A DNA stretch of 64,000 nucleotides from Chlorobiota bacterium (GTDB lineage Bacteria > Bacteroidota > Ignavibacteria > OLB7): assembly GCA_016710285.1 (NCBI GenBank), contig JADJXR010000001.1:3350501-3414500 (forward strand), given 5' to 3'. Shown here piece by piece: positions 24,354 through 33,527 of this stretch (within the stretch, counting starts at the first letter, position 1; the number at the start of each line of letters is the position of its first letter). The position numbers and the translations under genes were made by a program. Below the pieces are notes generated by a model. The model was given only the letters and a program-made list of their open reading frames with translations, did not search any database and had not been told where the DNA came from.

Positions 24354-26928
24354 TCTTCTTCCTCTGCCGGAGTGTCAATCGCGCCGCTGCCATCGGGAAG
24401 TTCGGCAAGGAAGGAGGGCTGAGCCGATTCGTGGCCGCCGTAGCTCCGAAGGCTATCGGCCAGCTTGGCAAGGCGGCGTTGCACAAGGTGGTTGATGGTT
24501 CCGGCGGGATAGTTACCACGCGAGTTCGGTTCCCCTGCGGCAACGCCGGTAAGAATTTCAATCCCCTGGTCAATGGTGGTGACGGGGTAGATGTGGAACT
24601 TCCCGGCGGCAACGGCTTCCACCACTTCGTCGCGCAGCATCAGTTCGGGGATGTTCTGCACGGGGATCATCGCCCCTTGCGTTCCGGTTAGCCCACGCGC
24701 TTTGCAGACTTCGTAGAATCCCTCCACCTTCTCCTTCACCCCGCCAATCGGTTGGATTTGTCCCCATTGATTCACCGACCCCGTCACCGCCAGGTCCTGC
24801 CGAATCGGCACGCCGCTCAGGGCCGAAAGCAGGGCGTAGATTTCGTGGAGGATGCGCTGTCGCCATCAACGCCGCCGTAGGATTGCTCGAAGACGATGTG
24901 GGCCGTCATCGAAAGGGGGCGTTGCTGCGCGAAGCGATGCCGCAAAAAACCGGCGATAATCAGCATCCCTTTGTTGTGCAGGCTTCCGCTCATCCGCGCC
25001 TCGCGCTCGATGTTGATAATCCCATGCCCCCCAACGGCCACGGTTGCGGTGATCCGGCTGGGCTTCCCGAAACTGATCTGCCCAACGGAATAGACCGCAA
25101 GCCCGTTGATCTGGCCCACCATTCTTCCTTCGGTGTCAATCAGGAGCGATCCATCAATCATCCGCTCCATGATTTTTTCTTTCCACATGGATTGCCGCTC
25201 CACCATTTGCCGGATTGCTTTCTCAACATGGTAGCGGCCAACGATTTCGGCGGTGTCGCGCTCGGCCCAGAAACTTGCTTCGCGAAGCAAGTCGGCAATG
25301 TCGCTGAATCGAAGGGAGATTTTCCGCATATCCCCGGCTTTCTCCACCGCGTACTCCACCACTGCGGCAACGCCATCGGGATCGAAATGGAGCAGATGTT
25401 CTTCGTCCGAGAGTTTGCGGATGAACCGGGCGTACTCAATCAGGACCGTGTCGGTGCGGGCAATCTCGTAGTCGAATTCGGCACTGATCTTGAAGATTTT
25501 CCGGAAGTCTTCCTCCATCGAAAAAAGTGCTTGGTACAGCCTGGGGTCGCCGATCATGATCACTTTCACATTCAGGTCAATCGCCTGCGGTTTCATGGCC
25601 ACCCCTTGCGTGCTGGATTGCACGAAGCTCTCGAACGGCTGAATCTCCAGCTTTCGGTGAAGCAGCACCCGTTTCAGTGCTTTCCAAACACCAGGTTCGC
25701 TAAGCGCGTCGGCGGCGTTGATGATTAAATATCCACCATCGGCGCGGAGGATTGCCCCGGCTTTAATCATCAGGAAATCGCTGACCCAAAACCCCTGCTG
25801 GGTTGGCACCCGCTCGATGGTTCCAAACAAGTTGAGATAGGTGGGGGTGGTCTCGATGATAACCGGCGCGCCGGTGGTTCCGGCGTTGTCCAGCACCACG
25901 TTTACTTGATAGGTGCGGAGCGCGCCGTCGTCGCTTGCTGGCGGTTGTGCTTCGTCGTCGGTGCCCTGGGCGGCGGCTTCGGGCTGGGGTTGCTTGAACA
26001 GATCAAGGTTGTTCAGGATGTCGTTGCCCACCTCTTCAAGGTAAGCGATGACCGCCTCGAACGGAAACCGCATGGCTAAGTCGTCGAGCGTGGCCTCGAT
26101 CAACAGCTTTGCCGAGGCGGCCTCGAAGTCGCCCAACTCTTGCTGAAATTCTTGCGAGAGCTTCATGCCGTTGCGGGCAAGCTGGTACAGGTCGCGGTGG
26201 CGGCGGGTGTAGTTTTCGCCGATTGCGCGCGCTTGCTCGGCGGTGATTGCGTTCTCCTTCACCAGCTGGTCCAGCGCGGCAATCGGATACGCTTTCCCGT
26301 TGATAACCGGAAGAATTTCCGGCTGGACGGCTCCATTGCCGGCCTTCACCTGGCCCAGGGTGAATCCATCGGGGCGGAGTTCCTCCTCGAATGCCCGCAG
26401 CAGTTGTTGTTCGCGCTGCTGGAATTCTTCGATGATCTTCGTGCGTCCGGTGCGGAACGTCTCTTCTTCAAACATCTTCGGTATCCGCCCTTGCAGGAAG
26501 CTGATGGCGTCGTGCATGGCGCGTTGGAACGGCGCGGCTTTCCCTTTTGGGAACTTCAGCAGCGTGGGTTGGTCGGGGTCGTGGAAGTTGTTGACGTAGG
26601 CGTAATCGTGGGGAATCTGGCCGTTTGGGGTGATGCGTTCCAGAATGCTTTTGATGGTTGTCAGCCGTCCGGTTCCGCTAAGGCCACTCACAAAAATGTT
26701 GTAGCCGGGGCTGGCGATTTCTGCCCCCATTGTCAGCGCGTCCAATGCCCGTTGCTGGCCAATGATCCCGTTCAGCGGGTCAACATGGGCGGTGCTGGGG
26801 AAGGGGAATGCGGTGGAATCGGCATACCACCGAAGCGATTTCACCGGAAGGGACGGGTGCGTTGGGGCCGGAAGAAGCCGCGCAGATTTGGAAGAAGCGG
26901 AATCGGTGGAAGCCGGAGTTTTGTTCAT
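24350..26928 (-). pseudogene. Lon-family (LonB/YcbZ-like) ATP-dependent protease, frameshifted at the active site
   Basis: An AAA+/S16 protease of the COG1067 type (AAA_32 plus Lon_C), about 860 residues if whole. The first frame (26928 to 24817, 703 residues) holds the GIIGQQRALDALTMG start of the ATPase domain. It also has a Walker A-like SGLSGTGRLTT (GR instead of GK), an insertion with EEFQQREQQLLRAFEEEL, and the Walker B region. It also holds the protease start with the catalytic Ser in GGVDGDSASST. It then runs into STPCFRP and stops. The second frame (24811 to 24350, open further upstream) resumes with EIYALLSALSGVPIRQDLAV and the catalytic Lys in GGVKEKVEGFYE. One missing base near 24843-24846 (minus-strand TCCACGAAATC, where STE-coding sequence is expected) separates the serine from the lysine. 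A sequencing error is possible. The gene overlaps rpe by 4 nt. Confidence 0.85.
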
Positions 26929-27011
26929 GCTGGGCTGCTTGAATGATGTGGGCCGCCAAGATAGGGAATCCGTGGGATACAGTATCTGAACACTCTCTCA
27001 ACACTCTCTGA

Positions 27012-27043
27012 TTGGTTCGCGTTGGTGGTTTCCCCTACCTTTG
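27012..27043 (+). promoter_or_regulatory. Bacteroidota-type promoter for glyQS
   Basis: A -33 TTG (27012-27014) and a -7 TACCTTTG (27036-27043) are spaced by 21 nt, in the 168-nt divergent region and 53 nt before the ATG. Confidence 0.6.
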
Positions 27044-27096
27044 CGGAAGTTCGTTGTGCCGAAGGCACATTGGTATGATCTGAGCGAATTATCCAC

Positions 27097-28521
27097 ATGG
27101 CAACTACTTCACAAACCACTGTTTCCCTGGAGACCATCGTCTCGCTGGCAAAACGCCGCGGGTTCATTTTTCAATCATCGGAAATCTACGGCGGGCTGAA
27201 CGGCTGCTGGGATTACGGGCCGCTTGGGGTGGAACTCCTTCGCAATATCAAAGAGTCATGGTGGCGGGCAATGACCTACCGCGACGACATCGAGGGGATT
27301 GACGCGGCAATCCTGATGCACCCCCGTGTTTGGGAGGCCAGCGGCCACGTCCAAAGTTTCAGCGACCCGATGATTGACAACAAAATCTCCAAAAAACGCT
27401 ACCGCGCCGATCACTTGATCGAGGGGGAGATTGAGAAGCTGCGGAAGAAAGGGCGCACCGAGCAGGCCGATGTGCTGGAAGCAAAGCTCAACGCGGCCAT
27501 GGACCCGGGGGATTTCTACAAGATCATCACCGAGCACCAAATCCAGGACCCGGAAACCGGCCAGGCGGAGTGGACCGAAGTGCGCCAGTTCAACCTGATG
27601 TTCAAAACGCACATCGGCCCGTTGGAGGAAAGCTCGTCGGCGGTGTACTTGCGCCCGGAAACGGCCCAGGGGATTTTTGTGAATTTCACGAACGTGCTGC
27701 AATCTTCCCGCCAGAAAGTTCCCTTCGGGATTGCCCAGATTGGGAAATCGTTCCGGAATGAGATCAACACCAAAAACTTCCTGTTCCGCACCCGCGAGTT
27801 CGAGCAGATGGAGATGCAGTTCTTCGTGAAGCCTGGCGAGGATGCCAAGTGGTACGACTACTGGCGCGAACAACGCTGGAACTGGTTCCGCGATCTGGGA
27901 ATGCAGATGGAGCGGCTGCGGATGAAACCGCACGAAAAACTTGCCCACTACGCCCGCGCTGCCGTTGATATCGAGTATCAGTTCCCGTTTGGATGGGGGG
28001 AGTTGGAAGGAATCCACAACCGCAGCGACTTCGACTTGGGGCGGCATACCGAGTATTCTGGCAAAAAGCTGGAGTATTTCGACCAAGTCGCCAACGAACG
28101 CTACACCCCGTTCGTGATTGAAACCGCTGTTGGTGCCTCACGGTCCACCATGGCCTTCCTTTGCGATGCCTATGCCGAGGAGGAAGTAAACGGCGAAAAA
28201 CGGAATGTTTTGCGGTTCCATCCAAAGCTGGCTCCGTACAAAGTGGCGGTCTTCCCTCTAGTTAATAGGGATGGAATGCAGGAATTCGCCCAGAAACTGT
28301 ATGGAGATTTGCAGCGGTCGTTCAAGGCGTTCTACGACGACTCCGGCGCGGTGGGCCGCCGCTACCGCCGCCAAGATGAAGCCGGAACCCCTTTCTGCGT
28401 CACCATTGACGGCCAAACGCTGGAAGACGGAACCGTCACCATCCGCCACCGCGACACCATGCAGCAGGAGCGGATCCCGGCGGAAGGGGTTGGCAGCTAC
28501 GTGGGGCAGCGGATAGCGTAA
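27097..28521 (+). CDS. glyQS: Glycyl-tRNA synthetase, alpha2 dimeric type
   Basis: Charges tRNA-Gly. This is the class II alpha2 enzyme (474 residues), not the alpha2beta2 GlyQ/GlyS form. RRGFIFQSSEIYGGLNGCWD and YGPLGVELLRNI are N-terminal signatures. Motif 2 lies at IGKSFRNEI through LFRTREFEQMEMQFFV, and motif 3 at IETAVGASRSTMAFL. The anticodon-binding domain begins at LAPYKVAVFPL. It has its own promoter and terminator. Confidence 0.96.
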   Translation: MATTSQTTVSLETIVSLAKRRGFIFQSSEIYGGLNGCWDYGPLGVELLRNIKESWWRAMTYRDDIEGIDAAILMHPRVWEASGHVQSFSDPMIDNKISKKRYRADHLIEGEIEKLRKKGRTEQADVLEAKLNAAMDPGDFYKIITEHQIQDPETGQAEWTEVRQFNLMFKTHIGPLEESSSAVYLRPETAQGIFVNFTNVLQSSRQKVPFGIAQIGKSFRNEINTKNFLFRTREFEQMEMQFFVKPGEDAKWYDYWREQRWNWFRDLGMQMERLRMKPHEKLAHYARAAVDIEYQFPFGWGELEGIHNRSDFDLGRHTEYSGKKLEYFDQVANERYTPFVIETAVGASRSTMAFLCDAYAEEEVNGEKRNVLRFHPKLAPYKVAVFPLVNRDGMQEFAQKLYGDLQRSFKAFYDDSGAVGRRYRRQDEAGTPFCVTIDGQTLEDGTVTIRHRDTMQQERIPAEGVGSYVGQRIA

Positions 28522-28561
28522 CGGCGGGGAAATCTTAAAAAAAGCAGATTCCGCAACAGAT

Positions 28562-28593
28562 AGGCCAAATTTCACAAGCGTGAGGTTTGGCCT
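28562..28593 (+). terminator. Terminator hairpin after glyQS
   Basis: AGGCCAAA pairs with TTTGGCCT, with a nested CAC/GTG helix inside the loop. A T-rich TTCTGCTATCTGATTTATTG tract follows. The remaining 240 nt up to 28834 are A/G-rich with no supported gene. Confidence 0.6.
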
Positions 28594-28834
28594 TCTGCTA
28601 TCTGATTTATTGCAAGATGGAGCCGACGGGGTAAAAAAATGGAGGAGAAGGCGGATAGATTATGGGGGACTCCTGTCCTATGTGAGGCAGAATAAATGCC
28701 TTGAACGGAACAACAGAGCGTCAAGGATGAAGATTTTTTTTGAAGAGACAGGGGAAATGAAAAAAATTTTCTTGCTTTGTCTTGGAAATCCCTTATTATT
28801 GCTCCCCGATTCACAGCTGACCAATCTACGTATC

Positions 28835-30070
28835 ATGGCACGTCATCGAACCGGCAAAATCAGCGAGAGTGTTTACCTACTGCGCCAGATGGAAGAACGC
28901 CATCGTGGCCAGCCAGCCGAGGAGCGGGTTCGTGCCTTGCGGATGTTGAAAGAAGACCCCAACCTATCGGTGCAACAGCTTGCTGTGGAGATGGACTGCT
29001 CCGAACGGACGATCCGCCGCTGGTGGGCACTCTACCAAAAAGGGGGATTGGAGGCTGTAGTCCAGGAAAAAGTGAAATCCACGGCGGTGGTCGCGAAGTT
29101 GGGGGATGAGAAAGTTGCCGAGCTTGGCCAGAAACTGGCACGCCGGGAACTGACCAGTTTGGCCGAAGTGCAGGGGTGGCTGAAGTCGGAATGTAATCTC
29201 GATTATAGTATCCCTGGCGTCTGGCATCTTGTACGCCGCACCTTCAAAGTTGAGCGCTCTTGGGCTCCTCGCACGGACGCACACGGCTGGCAAGGTGGCG
29301 GTGCCGATGGACTGGTTCCGGCAAAAATAGTCCGTTTTTTGAATTCTTTGCCGCTGCTGGGGGAAACACGGGATCGCATCCTCATTTTTAGAAGCGCGCT
29401 CCAAGAACTTTTCCCAGAGATTGATCGGGTGGTTATCAATGTGAATACTTCGTTTGATCTCCAAAACCCGGAAACTTATTCTGGTGGAGTGTCTATTACC
29501 CAAGCAATCAATGTTGAGGAGCAGAGAACAGGCGTTGTCGTTACAAGCTTTTCTTCCGACGACAACGTGGAGCAGCTGATTCAAGCAATGCGAGGGCAGG
29601 GGTATCCCCTGGATGATTTCCATGCTCCCAGCTATATCAACTTTAGTTTTGGCAACGACGGGTATATCGGGACGATTTTCCTTTTCCGGGTAATAGAAAA
29701 ACCAGCGATTTCTTCCGAAACTCTCAGCGTTTTTGCTTCTTTGGATTCGTTCTTCCAGTTCATGCTTTTCGATTTAGTGGCGCATCATAGGGCCACTAAA
29801 CCGGTGGACGTTGCCTTCTCGGCAGCATTAAAACAGCTATCGGTGGAGAGCAAGCTGACGCTACAGGAGCGGAAGGTGGTGATCCATCAGTTGCTGGGGG
29901 GATCCTATAAGGAGATAGCGGATCTGCTGGATATCTCGGTTGCTACCCTGAAAAAGCATATCACGAGCATCCATACAAAAACCGGGACCCGCAGCCAGGG
30001 GGAGCTTTTCGCGAAGTACTTCACGCCGCGGCTTACTCCGGTTCTGACGATGCTGAACGAAACTCTGTGA
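28835..30070 (+). CDS. Regulator fusing IS630-type transposase DNA-binding region to a LuxR output domain
   Basis: A 411-residue protein starting at the ATG at 28835 (MARHRTGKIS). Residues 35-80 form a homeodomain-like HTH (LSVQQLAVEMDCSERTIRRW). About 105-140 form a second winged HTH (LTSLAEVQGWLKSECNLDYS, then IPGVWHLVRRTFKV). This tandem layout is that of IS630/Tc1-type transposase N-termini. The DDE catalytic domain is absent. Instead residues 160-340 form an unrecognised sensor-like domain. A GerE/LuxR HTH follows (LTLQERKVVIHQLLGGSYKE, IADLLDISVATLKKHITSIH). I infer a domesticated DNA-binding module in a transcription factor. Upstream in-frame ATGs from 28580 give an implausible leader. 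It may control the secreted-protein genes that follow. Confidence 0.82.
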   Translation: MARHRTGKISESVYLLRQMEERHRGQPAEERVRALRMLKEDPNLSVQQLAVEMDCSERTIRRWWALYQKGGLEAVVQEKVKSTAVVAKLGDEKVAELGQKLARRELTSLAEVQGWLKSECNLDYSIPGVWHLVRRTFKVERSWAPRTDAHGWQGGGADGLVPAKIVRFLNSLPLLGETRDRILIFRSALQELFPEIDRVVINVNTSFDLQNPETYSGGVSITQAINVEEQRTGVVVTSFSSDDNVEQLIQAMRGQGYPLDDFHAPSYINFSFGNDGYIGTIFLFRVIEKPAISSETLSVFASLDSFFQFMLFDLVAHHRATKPVDVAFSAALKQLSVESKLTLQERKVVIHQLLGGSYKEIADLLDISVATLKKHITSIHTKTGTRSQGELFAKYFTPRLTPVLTMLNETL

Positions 30071-30129
30071 TAGGATGGCGGTGACAGAACCGCGGTGATA
30101 ACAGCTCTTTGACAATCGAAATTCTGCGC

Positions 30130-30167
30130 AAGCCCTTACTACAAAAGTAGTATTGGTAAGGGGGCTT
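30130..30167 (+). promoter_or_regulatory. Leader hairpin upstream of secreted protein gene
   Basis: An inner perfect hairpin TACTAC-AAAA-GTAGTA (30137-30152) is framed by AAGCCC and GGGCTT arms. A TTGACA hexamer lies at 30109-30114. The structure is 114 nt ahead of the next start codon, so it could be the regulator's terminator or a 5'-UTR element. Confidence 0.45.
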
Positions 30168-30280
30168 CAAGACGGCCATATTTGCAGCCGTGATTCCGAC
30201 ACGAGTTCAACAAGCTCGGCCAACAACACAGGAATCACTATTCTGCATCCAGCAACCAAAAACCGTCTTAGAGAGAAGCC

Positions 30281-30997
30281 ATGAAGTTTGCAACCTTGTT
30301 CTCAACAGCCTTGATCGCCCTGATGCTCACCGTATCAGCTTCCGCACAGCAGGGATTGGAACATCCAACCGAACAAGGTGCACAGCTTGTTGGCACGTAT
30401 CCTGTATCGCTCAACTTGCCAAAGGTTGAGACTAAAAAAGGAACGGATGTTGTTACTAATATCTTAGTCTGGGCGACTGGCAATGGACAGAAGGAGCTTC
30501 AGATGAACCCAGCGATTCAGGTTACTGGCGACAGCGGTTCATCGGTCATTGATCTTCTTCCAACCTCGGCACTGTACGGGATGCTTTCGCAGGCAGCGGT
30601 AAGCAAGGCGGTAGCGCTTGGGTATATCCAGCCTTCCACCGAAGGGCAGAACGTTCCGGTTTACCGCCCGAACTACGCAGCACGCACCGGAAGCGGAAAC
30701 AGCACCCAATTTGCGATGTGCGGCGATGGAAGCTGGGGCGTTGCTAACTACAACGTGTTGTTCCCGGTTGCCGGAACAGTGGTGGTAAACCTTGACGACA
30801 CGGAGTTCCAGACTGAGTTCGTAAATGGAAACTGCCAAAGCACCTTTACGGAGCCAGTGCAAAGCAACATCAGCACCGGTGGAAGCACGATTAGCAGCGG
30901 CAGCAGCATTATTAGCGGCCGTGCAGCGTTAGCAAAAAGTGCCAAGCTGGATCGGATCCGTGAGAGAATTCGCGCACGCCGCGCTGCAGTTCGCTAA
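30281..30997 (+). CDS. Secreted protein of unknown function
   Basis: A 238-residue protein with a clear signal peptide (MKFATLFSTALIALMLTVSA, cleavage after ASA). The ATG follows GAGAGAAGCC. The mature part is rich in Gly, Ser and Val with two cysteines (MCGDGSWG and NGNCQSTF). A Ser/Gly-rich linker (STGGSTISSGSSIISG) precedes a strongly basic end (DRIRERIRARRAAVR). There is no T9SS sorting domain. I do not recognise a family. It sits 34 nt before the small T9SS protein gene and is probably cotranscribed with it. Confidence 0.7.
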   Translation: MKFATLFSTALIALMLTVSASAQQGLEHPTEQGAQLVGTYPVSLNLPKVETKKGTDVVTNILVWATGNGQKELQMNPAIQVTGDSGSSVIDLLPTSALYGMLSQAAVSKAVALGYIQPSTEGQNVPVYRPNYAARTGSGNSTQFAMCGDGSWGVANYNVLFPVAGTVVVNLDDTEFQTEFVNGNCQSTFTEPVQSNISTGGSTISSGSSIISGRAALAKSAKLDRIRERIRARRAAVR

Positions 30998-31031
30998 TAG
31001 AGAGTTTTTTATCAACGAATGAGTAGCTCCC

Positions 31032-31532
31032 ATGAATTCCATCCGAATATCCGCTTGTTCGCTGCTTGCCCTCTGCATGATTACTCTTGCAGGGATGGCG
31101 CAGCCGAACAACACAGGCAAAGGAAAGCAGGTTTCGATCTCGACAAATGGTGGTTATAGTATGGTTTCCGACGACGGAGGAAACACGTGGAGGGTGGTTG
31201 ACAACGCAATGGCCGAGCAATTACGCGACGACTTGGGGCGGCAGCTTCAAGGGCTAACAACCGGCGCGATGATTGGCCGAACAAAAGTTCGGTTAGATAG
31301 AAGTTCGGCGATTGCCACAGTAACGTTCCAAGCCCCCTCCGCCGGCATCGTAACGTTAACGCTGCATGATATTCAAGGGGTGGAGGTTCTTCGCCAGGAG
31401 ATGGAGATAGCAGAAGGGGGTGAGCAACTCACCGCCCTGGATGTTGCCCAGCTAAAAACAGGAACGTACGTCCTAAGAATCAACAGCAGCAACGTGATGA
31501 TTGGCGGCGGAAAAATTGTGATTTCGCGATAA
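31032..31532 (+). CDS. Small secreted protein with T9SS type A sorting domain
   Basis: A 166-residue protein. The signal peptide (SACSLLALCMITLAGMAQ) is followed by about 60 residues including SDDGGNTWRVVDN, a BNR/Asp-box-like segment. A C-terminal sorting domain of about 80 residues follows: ATVTFQAPSAGIVTLTLHDI, QGVEVLRQEM, QLKTGTYVLRINSSNVM. Most of the mature protein is sorting domain, so the functional part is minimal. It lies directly downstream of the secreted protein at 30281. Confidence 0.78.
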   Translation: MNSIRISACSLLALCMITLAGMAQPNNTGKGKQVSISTNGGYSMVSDDGGNTWRVVDNAMAEQLRDDLGRQLQGLTTGAMIGRTKVRLDRSSAIATVTFQAPSAGIVTLTLHDIQGVEVLRQEMEIAEGGEQLTALDVAQLKTGTYVLRINSSNVMIGGGKIVISR

Positions 31533-31914
31533 CGTAGATTTCTTAATAGCCAGATTTTTCTTTGACATACCAGCACATTGCGTTTACGTGCTAATAATCG
31601 GAGCGCCCGAACGGCATAGGTTAGCTAACAGTGTTCACCACGGCCGTTAGTTAATGCTTCGCTGCAGAGCATATCGCCTTCCTCTGGCGAGATGACTGTA
31701 CCTTGGCTCTGCACTGGACTTTGAATCCTTCCTCTACACAACAACGGGGTTCAAAAAGCCTGGCAAACCGATGACAAAGCAACGGAACGCAAACCGGCTT
31801 ATATGGCTCTTTTTCTTAAATGCCTGTAAGCCTTTCAGCCGAGATTCCCAGTGGAAAGCTTGCCTGTACCTCCGCAAGATACCATCGGAAATACGACGCT
31901 GAACAACCATCAAT

Positions 31915-31994
31915 GGGGTGACGGCCGAACCTGAAGTTCCTCAAAAAAACCTGCTCTGTACCTTCAGCAGTTTTTAGGGCAAGGCCGTCACCCC
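31915..31994. repeat. Long-armed inverted repeat in a 624-bp non-coding stretch
   Basis: The perfect 12-bp arms GGGGTGACGGCC (31915-31926) and GGCCGTCACCCC (31983-31994) are separated by 56 nt that contain an inner CTGAAG/CTTCAG pair. The 31533-32156 gap otherwise has no gene that I can support. A minus-strand frame at 31816-32118 has no recognisable features. Confidence 0.7.
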
Positions 31995-32156
31995 AGATGT
32001 TTTTTCTCACCGCCATAATTCCACACCGCCATAGCTTTGCTACCTCCGCGACTCTCATCTTGATCGGGTTCCGTATTTCAGCAATAATGAAGAAGCACTT
32101 TGGGGTTACATTGCTCATGTAGTCTGCACCCGTTCATTTATTGGGGACAACAGAAC

Positions 32157-33065
32157 ATGAGCAACACCAAATGGCACTCTGCTATTGCTGCACTCCTATT
32201 GCTCCTTCCTGCCGCAGCAGTATTGCCGCAAAGCAAAGAAGCATCGAAAGACCGCGCCAACGAATATTTCCAACAAGGTGCCTGGGAACAGGCGGCCACG
32301 GAGTATCAGGCACTTCTCACCGTTGATCCACAATTCCGGCAAGGATGGTTTCGGTTAGGTTATGCACAGCATAGCCTGGGGAATTTTGCTGCCGCCGCCA
32401 CCGCCTACCAAAAAGCAATCGAGCTTGGCGCGCCGCCAATTGCCCACTATAATCTTGCGTGTTCCTACTCCCGGCAAGGCGAACAGGAATTGGCATTAGC
32501 CACGCTGGAGAAAGCACTCAACAATGGCTACACCCAGCAAACTTCTCTGGCAAGCGATCCAGACTTTGCATCGCTGGTGAGTAATCCGCGATTGAAAGAA
32601 TTAGACCAGAAAATGCTGCTTGCCGCGCTGCCATGCCAGCACGATCCACGGTATCGGGAATTTGATTTTTGGATTGGCGAATGGGATGTGTTCAACACCG
32701 CTGGGCAGAAAGTGGGAACCAATAGTGTTCAACAAATATTGGGGAGTTGTGTGCTGCTGGAAAATTGGAGCAGTGCATCCGGCTCGCAGGGGAAGAGCTT
32801 TAACACCTTTAATCGCTCAACGGGAAAATGGCAACAAACATGGGTTGACGATCAAGGAACCGTGCTTGAGCTTGCCGGAAATTTGAAGGGAGCAGTGCTG
32901 AGTTTTGAGGGAACCACCCGCGACACTGCCGGAAAAGAAACCTACCACCGTCTGACATTTACCTCGATTGACCCAAACACCGTACGCCAGTTATGGGAGC
33001 AATCTTCCGACAAAGGGGCAACGTGGAGTTCAGTTTTTGATGGAAAATATGTGAGGAAAAAATAG
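32157..33065 (+). CDS. Exported TPR protein with DUF1579-like beta-barrel domain
   Basis: A 302-residue protein starting at the ATG at 32157. The signal peptide is IAALLLLLPAAAVLPQ. Residues 25-130 hold about three tetratricopeptide repeats (ANEYFQQGAWEQAATEYQAL, WFRLGYAQHSLGNFAAAATA, YNLACSYSRQGEQELALATL). Residues 165-302 resemble a DUF1579-type domain: FDFWIGEWDVF, then FNTFNRSTGKWQQTWVDDQG and a C-terminal WSSVFDGKY. The combination is found in predicted periplasmic proteins of FCB and proteobacterial genomes, with unknown ligand. Confidence 0.78.
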   Translation: MSNTKWHSAIAALLLLLPAAAVLPQSKEASKDRANEYFQQGAWEQAATEYQALLTVDPQFRQGWFRLGYAQHSLGNFAAAATAYQKAIELGAPPIAHYNLACSYSRQGEQELALATLEKALNNGYTQQTSLASDPDFASLVSNPRLKELDQKMLLAALPCQHDPRYREFDFWIGEWDVFNTAGQKVGTNSVQQILGSCVLLENWSSASGSQGKSFNTFNRSTGKWQQTWVDDQGTVLELAGNLKGAVLSFEGTTRDTAGKETYHRLTFTSIDPNTVRQLWEQSSDKGATWSSVFDGKYVRKK

Positions 33066-33527
33066 CAAAAACGAAGAAGCATAATCGCGATTTTTCCCTT
33101 GCGCTCGCCTCGGCAGCTCGCGTATCTTCGTGCAAGGTATGATAATCCTTCGTCAGCTTGTTCGCATTGCTCAACCCTGATGAATTCCCGTACCGAATCA
33201 ACGTTCCTTCCCTGCTCGGCAACGTTGAAATTCTTTGAGGTCTCTTTTTTCTAAAGATCGAGGTAGAAAAAAGGGTAATACCTGAAAACCCTCGTGAGCA
33301 GTATCGGTTGTTTACCCATATCAGCCGATCATTCGGCCCAAGTTCGTCCGCCATCTCGCCGTTCTTTTCTTTTCGCAAGAAACCGTTGCGCATTTGCGCA
33401 AACCGTTCCACGCTCTCGTTCCCTTGCTCGCAAAGGGGGAATGCGGATGGTGATTCTAAAGCAACCAACGGGCACACGCCAGGCTGCTGTTCGTTCGCAC
33501 GTTTCGTTCACAACAACTGTATAACCC
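33066..33527. other. 462-bp stretch without a supported gene
   Basis: The region between the TPR gene and the small secreted protein has short frames on both strands with no recognisable motifs. A hairpin TTGCGCA-TT-TGCGCAA occurs in the second half. I see no confident promoter. Confidence 0.5.

Noticed and set aside
28835..29260. Possible intact or truncated IS630-type insertion sequence
   Set aside because: Only the DNA-binding region is present, it is in frame with a regulator, and I see no DDE domain, terminal inverted repeats or TA duplication.
31816..32118. 100-codon minus-strand frame in the 31.5-32.2 kb gap
   Set aside because: No signal, motif or convincing start site; it spans the 12-bp inverted repeat and its coding appearance is weak.
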